Origin: Bicyclus anynana
Taxonomy: Eukaryota; Arthropoda; Insecta; Lepidoptera; Nymphalidae
Length of the DNA: 64,000 bases
Direction of reading: 5' to 3'
NCBI RefSeq assembly: GCF_947172395.1
Contig: NC_069093.1
Location: 17,395,561-17,459,560, forward strand
The notes beneath the pieces are model-generated. The model was given only the letters and a program-made list of their open reading frames with translations. It ran no database searches and had not been told where the DNA came from. Of the stretch, positions 9,100 through 19,015 are shown piece after piece. A program made the position numbers and the translations under genes. Every line of letters starts with the position of its first letter. Within the stretch, counting starts at the first letter, position 1.

Positions 9100-12000
9100 G
9101 TAATACAAATAATACTTGCTTCAAAATATGTTGTTTTATGGGTTTGGAGTTTCATAATATTTTTGTTTCAGGCTTCAAAAAAGTTGTTAGATACACTGGT
9201 CAATGATGCGAGTAACAAAAATGATTTACAAATCAAAGTCCCGTCGTTCACAACGCGCACTTCGGATGTAAATGTTGATGAAAACAGTCCACCTATAGTC
9301 AGATTTACAAAGGATGGTCTTCAAAGAACTCATTCAGAAAAGTTCGACCACACTAAGGAAAATATGTTAGAAAATTGTCAATTAAAACATCCCAAGTTAG
9401 GTCAAATAAGGAGATCCTTGTCTGAAACGAAAGACAACAAGCCTTTACTGAAACAGGACAGCAAAGAGAGTAGACGGGACTGGTTGAAGAAACAGCTCTC
9501 AGTAAATCACCATTACTTGAAAGATTTGAAAATGCCTTTAAACTCAATAAGTCATAGAAATGCGATGCTGAATATAAAAAGGTACAAGTTGAAAGCTTCT
9601 TCGTGTCCAGATATTTTCAAGAACTCTATGATAACAGTGAACGAACAAGAGGAGGTAAGATATTAGAATAAAGGAAATATTGAAAGTCTGTTACACTACA
9701 CGGGCATATCTATAAATAGGGCACCAACTTAATTAGGAGTTAGGATCCTCCCAACCCTAGTATGTGAAGTAGGTAAGTATATTGTATAATTTTTATATGG
9801 CAGTTAAAAATCCTGTTTACGGAGATTGCTAGAACTTCGTCGTTCTTGCACTAATTTGTGTAAGTATAAGTAATCGTAAGTCAGGTAGTTCAACAATTAT
9901 TGGCCTAACTTTACTACTACTAGCTACTGTTATATTACCGTTTTGGTAGATATTGATGACCCTTTAGTGCCCTATTTATCTTTCAACTTACTTAAGATAA
10001 TATAGAAAACAATTGTTTTTAAGGCTTTATATTACGTATGACGTATGGCCTTTAGAGCTATAGAGTAGAGCGTGTCCGGAGAAGTACGAAGGAGTGCCGC
10101 CATGCTTATTGCTGCCGCCGATTCCAGCCTGAAGTGTACGGTTGCCGGTGTGATCGATATGCCACTTTGTAGGAGTATGACTTATTTGTAGAAAGTATAG
10201 TTTAGTTTTTAGTCGATTTTTCACTTAGCATGGGTGTGCCGTCTATTTGGTTCGAGCTACGGCTATGAAGCTGAAATGAGACGCGGGCAATCGTTGCAGA
10301 AGTGGTACGCCGAGTGCGCGCTGTGCCTGGGCGCCATGTTCGACGTGTCGCTGCTGACGCCGCCCTTCCTGCTGCTGTGCTGCGGCACCGTCGTCATCTT
10401 CGTGTGGTTCATCGTGCCCTACTTCTACCTGGCCGAGCTCATGACGCACCGCGGCTACTCGGAGGACGACGGCGCCTTCGTGTTGAGTCTGATCGGCATC
10501 GCTAACACTGTTGGCATGGTTGGTATGAGTATCCTTGACATTGGCAACATTGCGGCCTGGTACACATTTTGAAAATGTTATGGAATTACCTAGGCTTCTA
10601 GACGACTGAGTGCTACTGGAGCATAAGTATCCTAGTCTGCGGGTCTCCGTTTTGTTTTTTGCATCAAACTTTATTTCTCAGTGATTTTCACTGCATGGCA
10701 AAAGATTCTGAGCCTCGTCTGTCTCATCACCTCAATAGCTTAGTGGTAAAGGACCCCTTCTCTTCATTTCTGAGAGGTGGTGGTTCGATCCCCGTCCGTT
10801 GGACTATTGTATCGTTTCCACTTCTAACTTAGTTTTTCCGACTAATTAGAGGGTCGGGAGTACAGTATTTAAAAGATACTTTATTTAAAAGGTCATATTT
10901 AAAAGATACTCCATTCTACGAACGACCACCATTTTAATTTGAGGTGTTATTCAATAGGAACCTGCACTGATTTTTAGAAAACAAGATAAGATTTATCTCC
11001 AGAAAATCGTCGCTTATGTAATCTACAATTGAGATCTACATCTCGAAAAAGACACATCGTGCTTTTCCGTCAGGTCTTGAGGTGCCTCTAGATAGGTATC
11101 ATATTCACCTTAAAATATATTCGCATTCAGTTAAATCACTGGCGGTGCCAAGTTCTCGCAGTTTTCGTGCGCTTCTGTCACGTAGGTGTGAGATTGCTCC
11201 GATTTTAGCCAAATTTCAGTTACGAGAGAATCATGTGATTCCTTCAAAACAATAAATGCCTACGTACGTGGGTACGGCTGCCAATTTAATGAAAACGAGT
11301 GTCGCATGTTACAGACGGTTAGTTTAATTGTCTCGCCTTCATTGTCTTCAGTATTGATGTCATTTCTAAAGTAATGGTTCTAAACCAAACTACACCCGTG
11401 AAATACTAACTGGTATTTCACGGATAGCTCCTCTGCGCAGGTGTCGCTGGGCTGGCTGGGCGACCGCTGCGCGCGCGTGAGCCTGCTGTACGCCGCGTGC
11501 CTGGTGCTGTGCGGCGCGGCGGCGGCGGGCGTGCCGCGCGCGGCGGCGGGCGGGCCGGCGCCGCTGGCCGCCGTGTGCGCGGCCTTCGGCCTGCTGTTCG
11601 CGGCCTCCTTCACCTTCACGCCCAGCCTGCTGGTGACGCTGGTGTCGCTGGACGACTTCACGCCGGCCTACGGGCTCGTGCTGCTGGCGCAGGGCGTCGG
11701 CCACCTCATCGGCCCGCCGCTGTCGGGTGAGTGAGCCCTTCGGTGCGATCTCAACTGATGTTACGTGACGATGCAGTCTTAAGATGCAAGCGGGCTTACT
11801 TGGAACACATCTGACGGTTTCTACGCGGTATCGTATCAGTGCCATGTCGTTGTCGGACGGAACAGCCACGGCCGATGCCTACCATCAGACCAGACCGAAC
11901 CAATTCAGAAATTATAAAATCCTAAACGGACCCGAGCTGGCAATCGAACGTAGGACCTCTCTGTAGAGATTCAGAGCACTGGTAGAGCTCATGTGTAGTG

Positions 12001-12170
12001 TGGCAGCACCTGCAGTGACGTGCGTGTGTGCAGGGCTGATCTACGACGTGACGCAGTCGTGGGAGCCGGCGTTCTACCTGGCGGGCGGCTGGCTGGGGGC
12101 GGCGGGCGCGCTGGTGGCGCTCATCCACCCCGTGCAGCGCTACCGGCAGCGCGACCCCGGCGCCGCTTAG
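7837..12170 (+). CDS. MCT-A: monocarboxylate transporter-like protein (SLC16/MFS), five coding exons
   Basis: Join 7837-9099, 9172-9654, 10300-10518, 11441-11726, 12034-12170; 795 aa. This is a plasma-membrane-type major facilitator with six helices, a long cytosolic loop, then six helices. The MCT signature DGGWGW is at residues 134-139, before TM1. The second family motif, YWFEKKRNLAVGLGACGTG, is in the TM4-5 region. The loop (about 325-580) is hydrophilic and ends in a block also present in MCT-B (HHYLK, NSISHRNAMLNI, ASSCPDIFKNSM). TM8 reads GIANTVGM where most MCTs have an Asp/Asn-x3-Arg pattern, so the substrate-binding Arg is Met. By family the protein moves monocarboxylates or related small organic solutes; the actual substrate is unknown. 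The start is the first ATG after the uORFs, with A at -3. All intron positions match MCT-B. Confidence 0.92.
9100..9171 (+). other. 72-bp intron of MCT-A that keeps the frame open
   Basis: The donor is AAG|GTAATA and the acceptor is TTTTTGTTTCAG|GCT. Its length is divisible by three and it has no in-frame stop, so an unspliced transcript stays in frame and inserts 24 mostly hydrophobic residues (starts VIQIILASKYVV). The homologous MCT-B intron at 55147-55243 is 97 bp and would shift the frame, which supports this being a true intron. Confidence 0.8.
9172..9654 (+). CDS. MCT-A coding exon 2 (central cytosolic loop)
   Basis: 161 codons, phase 0 at both ends (CAG|GCTTCA ... GAGGAG|GTAAGA). Hydrophilic and rich in Lys, Ser and Asn. 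The last 50 or so residues carry the loop block shared with MCT-B (RRDWLKKQL, HHYLK, ASSCPDIFKNSM). The exon is much more AT-rich than the membrane exons. Confidence 0.9.
9672..10299 (+). other. MCT-A intron, no feature recognised
   Basis: AT-rich intron with no repeat I can name. It ends in the weak-looking acceptor CGTTGCAG at 10292-10299. The acceptor was chosen because it gives exactly 13 residues before the FD(V/F) motif in both paralogues, in phase 0. Confidence 0.6.
10300..10518 (+). CDS. MCT-A coding exon 3 (TM7-8)
   Basis: 73 codons starting KWYAECALC. Contains the TM7 motif VWFIVPYFYLAE and the TM8 segment LIGIANTVGM. The donor ATG|GTTGGTATGAG is non-ideal; a stronger GTATGAGT lies four bases downstream but would break the frame. 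The phase-0 choice is supported by alignment with MCT-B (74 codons ending IIGI|GTAAGTG). Confidence 0.82.
10519..11440 (+). other. MCT-A intron containing a tRNA-headed SINE
   Basis: The intron includes the SINE fragment annotated separately at 10728-10920. The rest is AT-rich with nothing recognised. It ends in the acceptor CTCCTCTGCGCAG at 11440. Confidence 0.65.
10728..10920 (+). mobile_element. tRNA-derived SINE fragment
   Basis: A tRNA-like head has an A-box-like TAGCTTAGTGG (10738-10748) and a B-box-like GGTTCGATCCC, followed by CGTTGGACTATTG and a non-tRNA body. It resembles a common lepidopteran SINE. It cannot be a functional tRNA because the acceptor stem and cloverleaf do not close. 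Confidence 0.65.
11441..11726 (+). CDS. MCT-A coding exon 4 (TM9-11)
   Basis: 95 codons plus one base, starting VSLGWLGDR and ending GHLIGPPLSG|GTGAGTGAG. Very GC-rich, with Ala/Gly-rich membrane segments (CGAAAAGVPRAAAGG). This gives long spurious ORFs in other frames. The phase-1 end matches MCT-B. Confidence 0.9.
12034..12170 (+). CDS. MCT-A last coding exon (TM12 and C-terminus)
   Basis: The acceptor is GTGTGTGCAG|GGCTG. It encodes the end of the conserved GPP(L/I)(S/A)G segment, TM12 and a short basic tail ending QRYRQRDPGAA, then TAG at 12168-12170. The stop lies inside the first unit of a 21-bp repeat that continues in frame. Confidence 0.9.
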
Positions 12171-12359
12171 AGGGACTCCAGCGCCGCTTATAGTGACTCC
12201 AGCGCCGCTTACAGTGACTCCAGCGCCGCTTACAGTGACTCCAGCGCCGCTTACAGTGACTCCAGCGCCGCTTACAGTGCCTCCAGCGCCGCTTACAGTG
12301 ACGCCAGCGCCGCTTACAGTGCCTCCAGCGCCGCTTACAGTGACGCCAGCGCCGTCTGC
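12160..12359 (+). repeat. 21-bp in-frame minisatellite overlapping the MCT-A stop codon
   Basis: About nine units of GCGCCGCTTACAGTGACTCCA with small variants. The first unit holds the MCT-A TAG (CGCCGCTTAG); later units have TAT or TAC there. The unit is seven codons long, so after the TAG the frame stays open for 63 codons (Ser-Ala-Ala-Tyr-Ser-Asp-Ser type heptads) to a TGA at 12360-12362. Confidence 0.92.
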
Positions 12360-12362
12360 TGA

Positions 12363-12904
12363 AATAAGTTAAAACGTCGTCTAGAAACAGTACCTACATG
12401 CATAGTTCATCGCTCCCAATGAACGCCCGACGGCAGCCGTGCGACACTGAGGATAAATAGAATAATATACAAACAATACATTACAATAACAATATATTTC
12501 CAAAGCTTAAGTAGGTAGTCGTAACAGTCTGTGCGTGTGTGCGTGCTCTACTCGTCTACATGTATACAATATTGTATACTTTGTGTACTCTGTGGCACGT
12601 TGTCAGTCGGACGGCATTGATGCAATTGCTTATAATGAAACTAATTGTTACAATGGATAGTTGTACCCAATGACATTTTATAATAATAACATCATTGGTT
12701 GTACCTATTGCTTAAATAGGTACTCAAACGTTGGTAGTCCAGTCCAGTGATGTATATCATGTCGAGTACAACCAAGTTAAGTAATTTTGTGAAATATTAT
12801 TATATCGGCAGATTCCTATCTTGTTATAAAATATAAACGTAATAGAAAATCCTGATCCATGCAACTCTGCTAATGACTATTTATCAGAAGTTATTAGTTA
12901 AGAA
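12363..12904. other. 3' flank of MCT-A, no gene seen
   Basis: Probable 3'UTR and intergenic DNA. No canonical AATAAA was found between the stop codon and 12900, only variants such as ATAAAT and AATATA, so the cleavage site is not clear. Confidence 0.5.
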
Positions 12905-13250
12905 AATCTACCGAAGACGCTGTACTGGCACTCAGTGGTGAAATTATTAACCAGTTGGATAGCAAAAATAAATGCTTAGCACTATTCTTACTCCGCAAAA
13001 AGGATTCCCTTGCTCTTACAGAAACTGAAATGTATATTCAAAAGCTATTTAACCGGGCGCACTCAGAGAATCAAAATCGAAAATTATTGCAGTAATGATA
13101 TTATATTACCTATGGTGTTCCCCAAGGAAGTGAGCTTGCGCCTACGTTATTTTTAATATATATTATGCTATTACATATGTTTTCTCTCTGTGAGCGGTCA
13201 CTTCCAGCGCAATTTGGTATAATTATTCAGTCTTGCCTGTAGAATAATGA
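12905..13250 (+). mobile_element. LINE reverse-transcriptase relic
   Basis: Plus-strand translation shows TEDAVLALSGEIINQLD then CLALFL, followed after decay by YGVPQGSELAPTLFLIYI. These are consecutive RT blocks of non-LTR retrotransposons. Stops and frame breaks make it a fossil. Clade unclear, probably Jockey-like. Confidence 0.75.
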
Positions 13251-13259
13251 GTTTTGTGA

Positions 13260-13990
13260 CTGCCCAACATGAAGAAAGTCCAAACTGTATCTCGGGTTAA
13301 AGTTAGATCATAGACTTAACTGATTTGCGTATATTGAACTAGTGTCTTAGTGAATTAGGATACTCATTTGGATTTTCAAAAACTATAGACATTTAGCTTC
13401 TAAGAACCTGCTAAGAACAGTCACACAGTGAGATGATGAATATTTTCGCACGACGCTTCAATAATAAAGCCGCGAACTTCAGTTTTGCATTAACTATCAT
13501 GTAACTCGGTTTAGAAGCTTCGTTTCATAGCTCACGGCCCAAACTAGAGCTGGAGCGCCTCAAGTGCAGACTCGGGTCCGGATACATTCTAATGATAAAC
13601 GCCTTGCAAGTTATCTTTGTTTATAGGTAGATACTTTCAAATCAAGATGCAATAACGAGTCCGCTGATAATAATCCAAAACAAGGATCAAAAACCAATCT
13701 TCTGATAACTATCTGATGAGATCTCGTATCGCGTTATCACTTGTGTTGTGTTGTGTTGTTGTTGTGTTGTTGTTGTGCGCACTCCTGCGCCCGTCGCGCG
13801 ACAACATTTGTCATCCGCGACACCTCTTGACATTCGCACAGTGGCCGTCTTTCATCTCAATGCCTTGCCTTATTCTGAACTAGATACAATTTTTTCATTA
13901 CCTCCTATGAATTGAGATACCAAGTATACCTACTACCTATTTCTTATAAGTAAGTAGGTACTTTATTCACTCTCCTACTACCCCTTCCTA
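13260..13990. other. Intergenic, TGTTG microsatellite only
   Basis: No gene recognised. A TGTGT/TGTTG low-complexity run lies at 13743-13776, followed by a short GC-rich patch. Confidence 0.5.
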
Positions 13991-13992
13991 AA

Positions 13993-14110
13993 TCTATACT
14001 AATATTATAAAGCTGAAGAGTTTTTTTGTTTATTTGATTCAATGCGCTAATCTCAGGAAATACTGGTCCGATTTGAAAAATTCTTTCAGTGAGACTACAA
14101 TGAACCAATA
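13993..14110 (+). mobile_element. Helitron 5'-end fragment
   Basis: Begins TCTATACTAATATTATAAAG after an A and continues with the familiar internal text CTGGTCCGATTTGAAAAATTC. No matching hairpin and CTAG end was seen downstream, so it is a truncated copy. Confidence 0.7.
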
Positions 14111-14114
14111 AAAT

Positions 14115-15340
14115 AGTAGAATAAGTCGAAGTACCTAATGTATACCTACTTACTGAATTTTGTATTATGAAATGAATCTTATACCTATTCTGAATGAACT
14201 ATTTATTAGAATCTTAGTGTACACATGAAATAACGGCAAATAAGTACTTAATAGCTATAGTTAAATAAGAATTTCCAAGTTTTAAACCATATTATTTTAC
14301 AATTTTATAAATGTTTTTGTCAATTGTTCATTGGCCTACATTGGCAATACTGCGACTATCTATTACATACAAATATTCAACAAATAACGAACGTTGTACG
14401 ACTGATTCGGATTATATATGACTTTCAAGATATACCTACCTAAGTACTCGTACATGTAAATGTTTGACATACGCATACCAATCTACATACTATATGTATG
14501 ATGTTACTTGTATACAAATACTTCCCCATTTTCTAAAACATAATATTATAATGTACTTACCTAATTACTTGAAAGTGCACTCTATAATAACAATAATTAA
14601 GGGCCGCGGAAGTTTTAATGACAAACCGATGTTAGTAAGACTTCTGTAATAAACACATAGTATTGTTATTTAGTAAAATAAGATTTGTTACACGCACTGG
14701 TTATTTAACTCTTATACATATTATAAGTAGGATCATTTTCATAGTCTATGTACCTATATTGTAAAGTAATTAAAATGAAATTGTTAATGAGGTCAGTCTA
14801 TCGCGCTGGCATTGCATTCATTACACTAGAGTGTTGGGTACACTTATACGTTATGTGATACTTGAACCTATTCATGTTTATTAAAAATAAAAACAATGTA
14901 TTGCATTGCAGTGTCAAGTTGTTATTATTCACCTACTCATTGGCCCTCATATACTAGTTACGTACCTAGGTATACATATATTGTTTTCTGCGCCTATATA
15001 GGACAGAACAGTCAATTATTCTTTCTAACGTGTTCGAGTGAGTATATTTTGCTCGACATGAACGGTTTTGTCGGAAGGTCGAGTTACGAGAATAACTTTA
15101 CCAGCTGTGATGTTTGTGTAGCGACTGGCTCCCTCTAAAGAAAAGGGATTTGGAGCGCAAGTCCACCACTAGGTCTGTAATTACCTACTGTTACTGTACT
15201 GTGTACTGTACTTTGAGTACTAATGATATATTATTACTCTACGGCTATAAGTAGTGTAAGTACCTATCCATTATCTGCACCGGCGCGGCCTCGACCGACA
15301 AGCGCCAGATAATTAACTCGCGACGACTGCTGTGACACAC
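14115..15340. other. Intergenic AT-rich stretch, no gene seen
   Basis: Only short chance ORFs, none with a recognisable domain. No repeat that I can name. Confidence 0.5.
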
Positions 15341-15343
15341 ACG

Positions 15344-15404
15344 TCAGGCGTCAGGCGTCAGCGTCAGGCGTCAGGCGTCAGGCGCCAGGCGTCAGGCGTC
15401 AGGC
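15344..15404. repeat. Short tandem repeat (CGTCAGG)n
   Basis: About eight copies of a 7-bp CGTCAGG unit with one GCCAGG variant and one short unit. Confidence 0.9.
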
Positions 15405-15409
15405 GACGA

Positions 15410-16625
15410 GTAGGTACTTACGAGTATTAGTGTATCTTTCACATCATTCACATTGTTCATAGTATTGTTACGCACAAATAACTGAATGATATACGCATCG
15501 ACTAGACTATGTTCTGCATATATGTTTTCTGTGGTACTGCTCCGAGTTCCAATTTGTCTACCAAAACATCAAAAATTTTAAAACTGGATTGATGATATGG
15601 AATATGTATATCACCGTCCACATCTGTACACGGACACGTTGTGATGATGTGTACAGTAAGTAGCTAGTTTGATTGCTACCGTAACAGCTAGTGTGGAATA
15701 CCCTTCCGGCGCCGGACGCCTCTGTATCCAGACACCGATATTTTGAATAGTTTCAAAGTAAAAGTAAATTGACATCTACTAGGTACGCCCTAAGATAGAT
15801 CACATCACAGCTTCCCATCATTTGATTGTAGTTAAGTGCAAACTTAATAATTATGCATAAAAATAAGAAACTACGATAAAACAAGATAATCAAGATATGA
15901 AGGGGCGTGACATGTCATCGAATTAATCAAAATCATAGTGCCAGCGCCCACCATGTGCACTGTGCGGTGACAGAAAGTGATCAAGTCGTGGTGGTTCGAG
16001 TAAGTGTGCAAAGATGTTCATAGCAACTTGTTCCAGTTGCGTTCTGTGAGCACAAGCATCGATGTGGTCGCGTCGTAAACTCGTACGTACGATGTGGCCA
16101 CGACCACGTTGTCGCTGTGGCCAGTATCGGCAGCCAGGCAGATGTACTGCAATAGGTTGTTTCTCTAACGCGTTTGTCTGATGCACATGAACACGACATC
16201 AGCTGTTTGCAGCGATACAGCGATTCGCTCGCTCAGCTAATGTGGTGGAGTTTGTTGAACTGTGCACTCTGCGCTCTGAAAAACTATATTTGAGCTTGTT
16301 TTGTTAGTAAAGTACGAGTAATGTACAGAAGATTCCTAAGTCAACCAAAATATTCAAAAGAGCAGTTTTTTTCAGATATTACCAGCTTGTATTTAATCAA
16401 AATCTTTCTTGAAACTCCTTTAAATAAACCTTCTTATTCCAGCTATAGTTTGCTATTAATGAGAAGCGTACGTCCAGTAATGTGAGTGTAGTAATGTCGG
16501 CCAAGGACCAAATGTCTCGAAAAAACAATTCCGTCGGCTACTTTGTGGTCGTTCAAAAATAACACATTTGTCGTATAGACAGTAAGATGTTATCGCATAT
16601 AGAGCTACACAAAAACGTTTATAAT
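15410..16625. other. Intergenic, no gene supported
   Basis: Minus-strand frames around 15923-16199 stay open for 72-87 codons in a moderately GC-rich patch, but the translation has no domain I recognise and overlapping frames are equally open. Left unannotated. Confidence 0.45.
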
Positions 16626-16629
16626 AATA

Positions 16630-16720
16630 CTAGCGGACGCCCGCGACTTCGTCCGCGTAAAAATCGGTGTAAACTTTCCCTATTTCCCTATTTATGTTTC
16701 TGGTAATACGCACATAAATT
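16630..16720 (-). mobile_element. Helitron 3'-end fragment (inverted)
   Basis: CTAGCGGACGCCCGCGACTT followed by CGTCCGCG is the reverse complement of the Helitron 3' hairpin and CTAG terminus. No 5' end was found nearby. Confidence 0.75.
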
Positions 16721-16857
16721 TTTGTTATTTACCATATTTCATTCCCTTCTATTTTTATTTTCGCGTGTTTTTTATATTAAATCAATAGATTAATTACCCT
16801 ACCGCAGCGCCGTCATACGCTGAACAATATTCTGGTCTGCATGTCTCATCATCATCA

Positions 16858-17455
16858 GGTGCCCTCTTCAAACTGAAGTTTGGCGGTCAGATGGAGAAAA
16901 CTTTTCCGATCACTTGACATAATTTTCAGCTGGCTGTAATTACGCTTGGTCCACTCCTTAATATCGTCCACCCATTTACGTCTCTGCCGTCCTTGTGCCC
17001 TTTTTCCGACTATCTTGCCTTCTAGGATCAACCTAGGAAACTCGTAGAGGGGTCCTCTTTGCAGATGACCGAAAAATGCAACCTTCCGCCTCATTATAGT
17101 TGTCATAAGCTCGCGTTTGCAGTTTGCTCTCTCCAGCTCTTGAGCATTTGAGACAAAGTGATTCCAAGAGATTTTCATCATTTTCCTTAATCCCCACATC
17201 TCAAATGCTTGCAAACGTCGACAACAGTCCTTTTTCAGGACCCACGTTTTACAGCCACATAAAAGAGTGGACCAAACGTAACATTTTAAAACGCGATATC
17301 TTGTCGGAAATGAAATTTTGGGATCGCATAGTACTTTGGACATTTTACTAAAAGCAGTTTTTCCTTGTCCGATTCTACATTTTATTTCTTCGAGATGATC
17401 CAAATCTGAAGTAAAATATCGCCCTAAATATTTAAATTTAGCGGTCGGAAGAGCT
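16858..17455 (-). mobile_element. LINE endonuclease/RT C-terminal fragment
   Basis: The minus-strand frame runs from about 17455 (TAKFKYLGRYFTSD) through DHLEEIKCRIGQGKTAFSKM, CYVWSTLLCGCKTWVLKK and FFGHLQRGP to GRQRRKWVDDIKEWT. This is the thumb and C-terminal region of RTE/CR1-like insect LINE reverse transcriptases, with the catalytic YADD part missing. The frame is intact for 182 codons, so it is a fairly recent 5'-truncated copy. Confidence 0.85.
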
Positions 17456-17775
17456 TTGCCGCCGACACCGCGGCAGTCCGCTCGTCGCTCGTGTTGCGCA
17501 CGCCGCGCACCGTGCGCGTCTCTAGCGGCGCGCGACCCTCACTGGCGCCGGAGATATTTCAAGAAGAAAACACTAGGTGCTCAGTGCGTTACGTTTCTCG
17601 GAACCGGTGCAAACTGTACGCGCGATATTGACTCGTCGTTTTATCTAAAATAATTCAATTTAAGGCATTCTGTTCGTATCTCAAAAAGTGAGCATGAAAT
17701 GTAACATTTAATCTCGAAATGTAAATTTCCACTCAAGGTTTAGCAGTAATTACATTTTCTGTCAACAACGCTATC
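17456..17775. other. GC-rich patch then AT-rich sequence
   Basis: A short GC-rich block (17456-17560) abuts the LINE fragment. No gene is supported. Confidence 0.4.
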
Positions 17776-17968
17776 AGCGCAGTCGGCACTCGCGGCGAGC
17801 GCGCGGCGGCGGCCGGTGTCTGCGCCAGTGTGAAGGGTCTCTTCCACTCCCGCCTGATATTGTACTTAATACACAGTGATAACTCCTGACTTTCGTGCGA
17901 AGAGGATTTAAATATTGAGACGTGTCGAATATTTGTACTCCTCTGTAGAGACTCCGCTGAAATGTTTG
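17776..17968 (+). promoter_or_regulatory. Candidate non-coding first exon (possibly of MCT-B)
   Basis: The block GCAGTCGGCACTCGCGGCGA, in a GC island, is followed by an exon-like stretch ending in a consensus donor (AATGTTTG|GTAAGTTTG). It has the strand and the 5' position expected for an alternative leader exon joining the acceptor at 53554. This is inference from base composition and the donor only. Confidence 0.3.
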
Positions 17969-17999
17969 GTAAGTTTGGTTTGCTTTGTGATCTAGATCT

Positions 18000-18530
18000 T
18001 CCGCTGAATTGAAATATTTTCCCGGCGATGTGCCGGCCGATGGGCGCTCCGGGGTTTCGTTTGCAATTACAAAAAATCAGAATCAGCCGGACACATGTAG
18101 CTACTGCTACGTAGCTTCTCGGAGTACCACGTCATTGTGGCTGTGAAGTGTAACAATTTAGTTTTAACAACTGTAAAGTTCTTTGTAAGAGAGTTTACCG
18201 AGGAAGTACTCTTAAGCCGCATCGCTCAGTTTCGGTCTGAAATGTATGGTAGCCTGTGCAATGAAATGCAAGACACAAGAGGCTCAACACTTCTTAGATA
18301 CGCTCAACACTTCTTAGGTTGTCATCGCTGACGCGCCGTAGGCTGTGGCGGGTGTGAAGGGTGTAGTCACAATGTCAGTCAACTAATACGCAACGAACTA
18401 TAAAGGGTGACATTCTCAACAGTCCTACAGACGGATTGATTTAGCAATTTAAGTTGAAAGCTAATTTTAGAGAAAACTTTTAATTCGCAGATATAAGCGT
18501 TTCTTTCATAATATCATAAAATTGGTTTTT
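18000..18530. other. Intergenic, no gene seen
   Basis: Contains a short direct repeat (CTCAACACTTCTTAG twice at 18282-18318). No coding signal. Confidence 0.5.
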
Positions 18531-18534
18531 AACC

Positions 18535-19015
18535 GACTTCAAAAAAGGGAAGAGGTTTTCAATTCGAGTGTATGTTTTTTTTTGTATACGTATGTTACCT
18601 GATTACTCGAAGACACCTGGACCGATTTGAATAATTCTTTTTTTGTTCGAAAGGGTATATGTACTAATGAGGTGGTCTCATTTTCATCATGTCAGGATCT
18701 AATAATGGGATCCTGGAGAAATCGAGGGGAACTTTCAAAAATCGTAAGAACCGCGCCTAGGTACAAACCTTTTGAGTGATGAACAGTAGCTATCTTGTGA
18801 TTGGACTTGATTAATTTGTATTGATGAGGACATTTCACTTAGATATAGGTTGTGACTGTCATGAGGGGTTTTAACGCGACTACACAGAGCAACATACCGC
18901 GGGGGGGATTTTTTTTGCATACCTACATCTAAATCTACTCGTAGTATAATTACACTAAAAAATGATAAATAAAAAAATTTAATAAAAAAAATTCAACCGA
19001 CTTTAAAAACTTAAA
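18535..19015. repeat. Lepidopteran repeat ending in AACCGACTTCAAAAA
   Basis: Starts TTAACCGACTTCAAAAAAGG, carries the family text GACCGATTTGAATAATTC and GGGATCCTGGAGAAATCGAG, and ends near AACCGACTTT. It runs directly into the palindrome at 18985. Related copies lie at 52775-52990 and 63395-63705. Confidence 0.7.

Noticed and set aside
9100..9171. Treating the 72 bp as coding sequence in a single long exon
   Set aside because: Good donor and acceptor, and the homologous MCT-B position must be spliced (97 bp, frame change), so I treat it as an intron while reporting possible retention.
10728..10804. tRNA gene
   Set aside because: Box A and B are present but acceptor and anticodon stems do not pair; the body matches a SINE. 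The same holds for 35886-35960 and 48500-48570.
11390..11869. 159-codon minus-strand ORF and 77-codon plus ORF in MCT-A exon 4
   Set aside because: Shadows of the GC-rich coding exon; low-complexity Ala/Arg/Gly.
15923..16199. Two minus-strand ORFs of 72-87 codons
   Set aside because: Both frames are equally open, no domain, no splice or codon-bias support.
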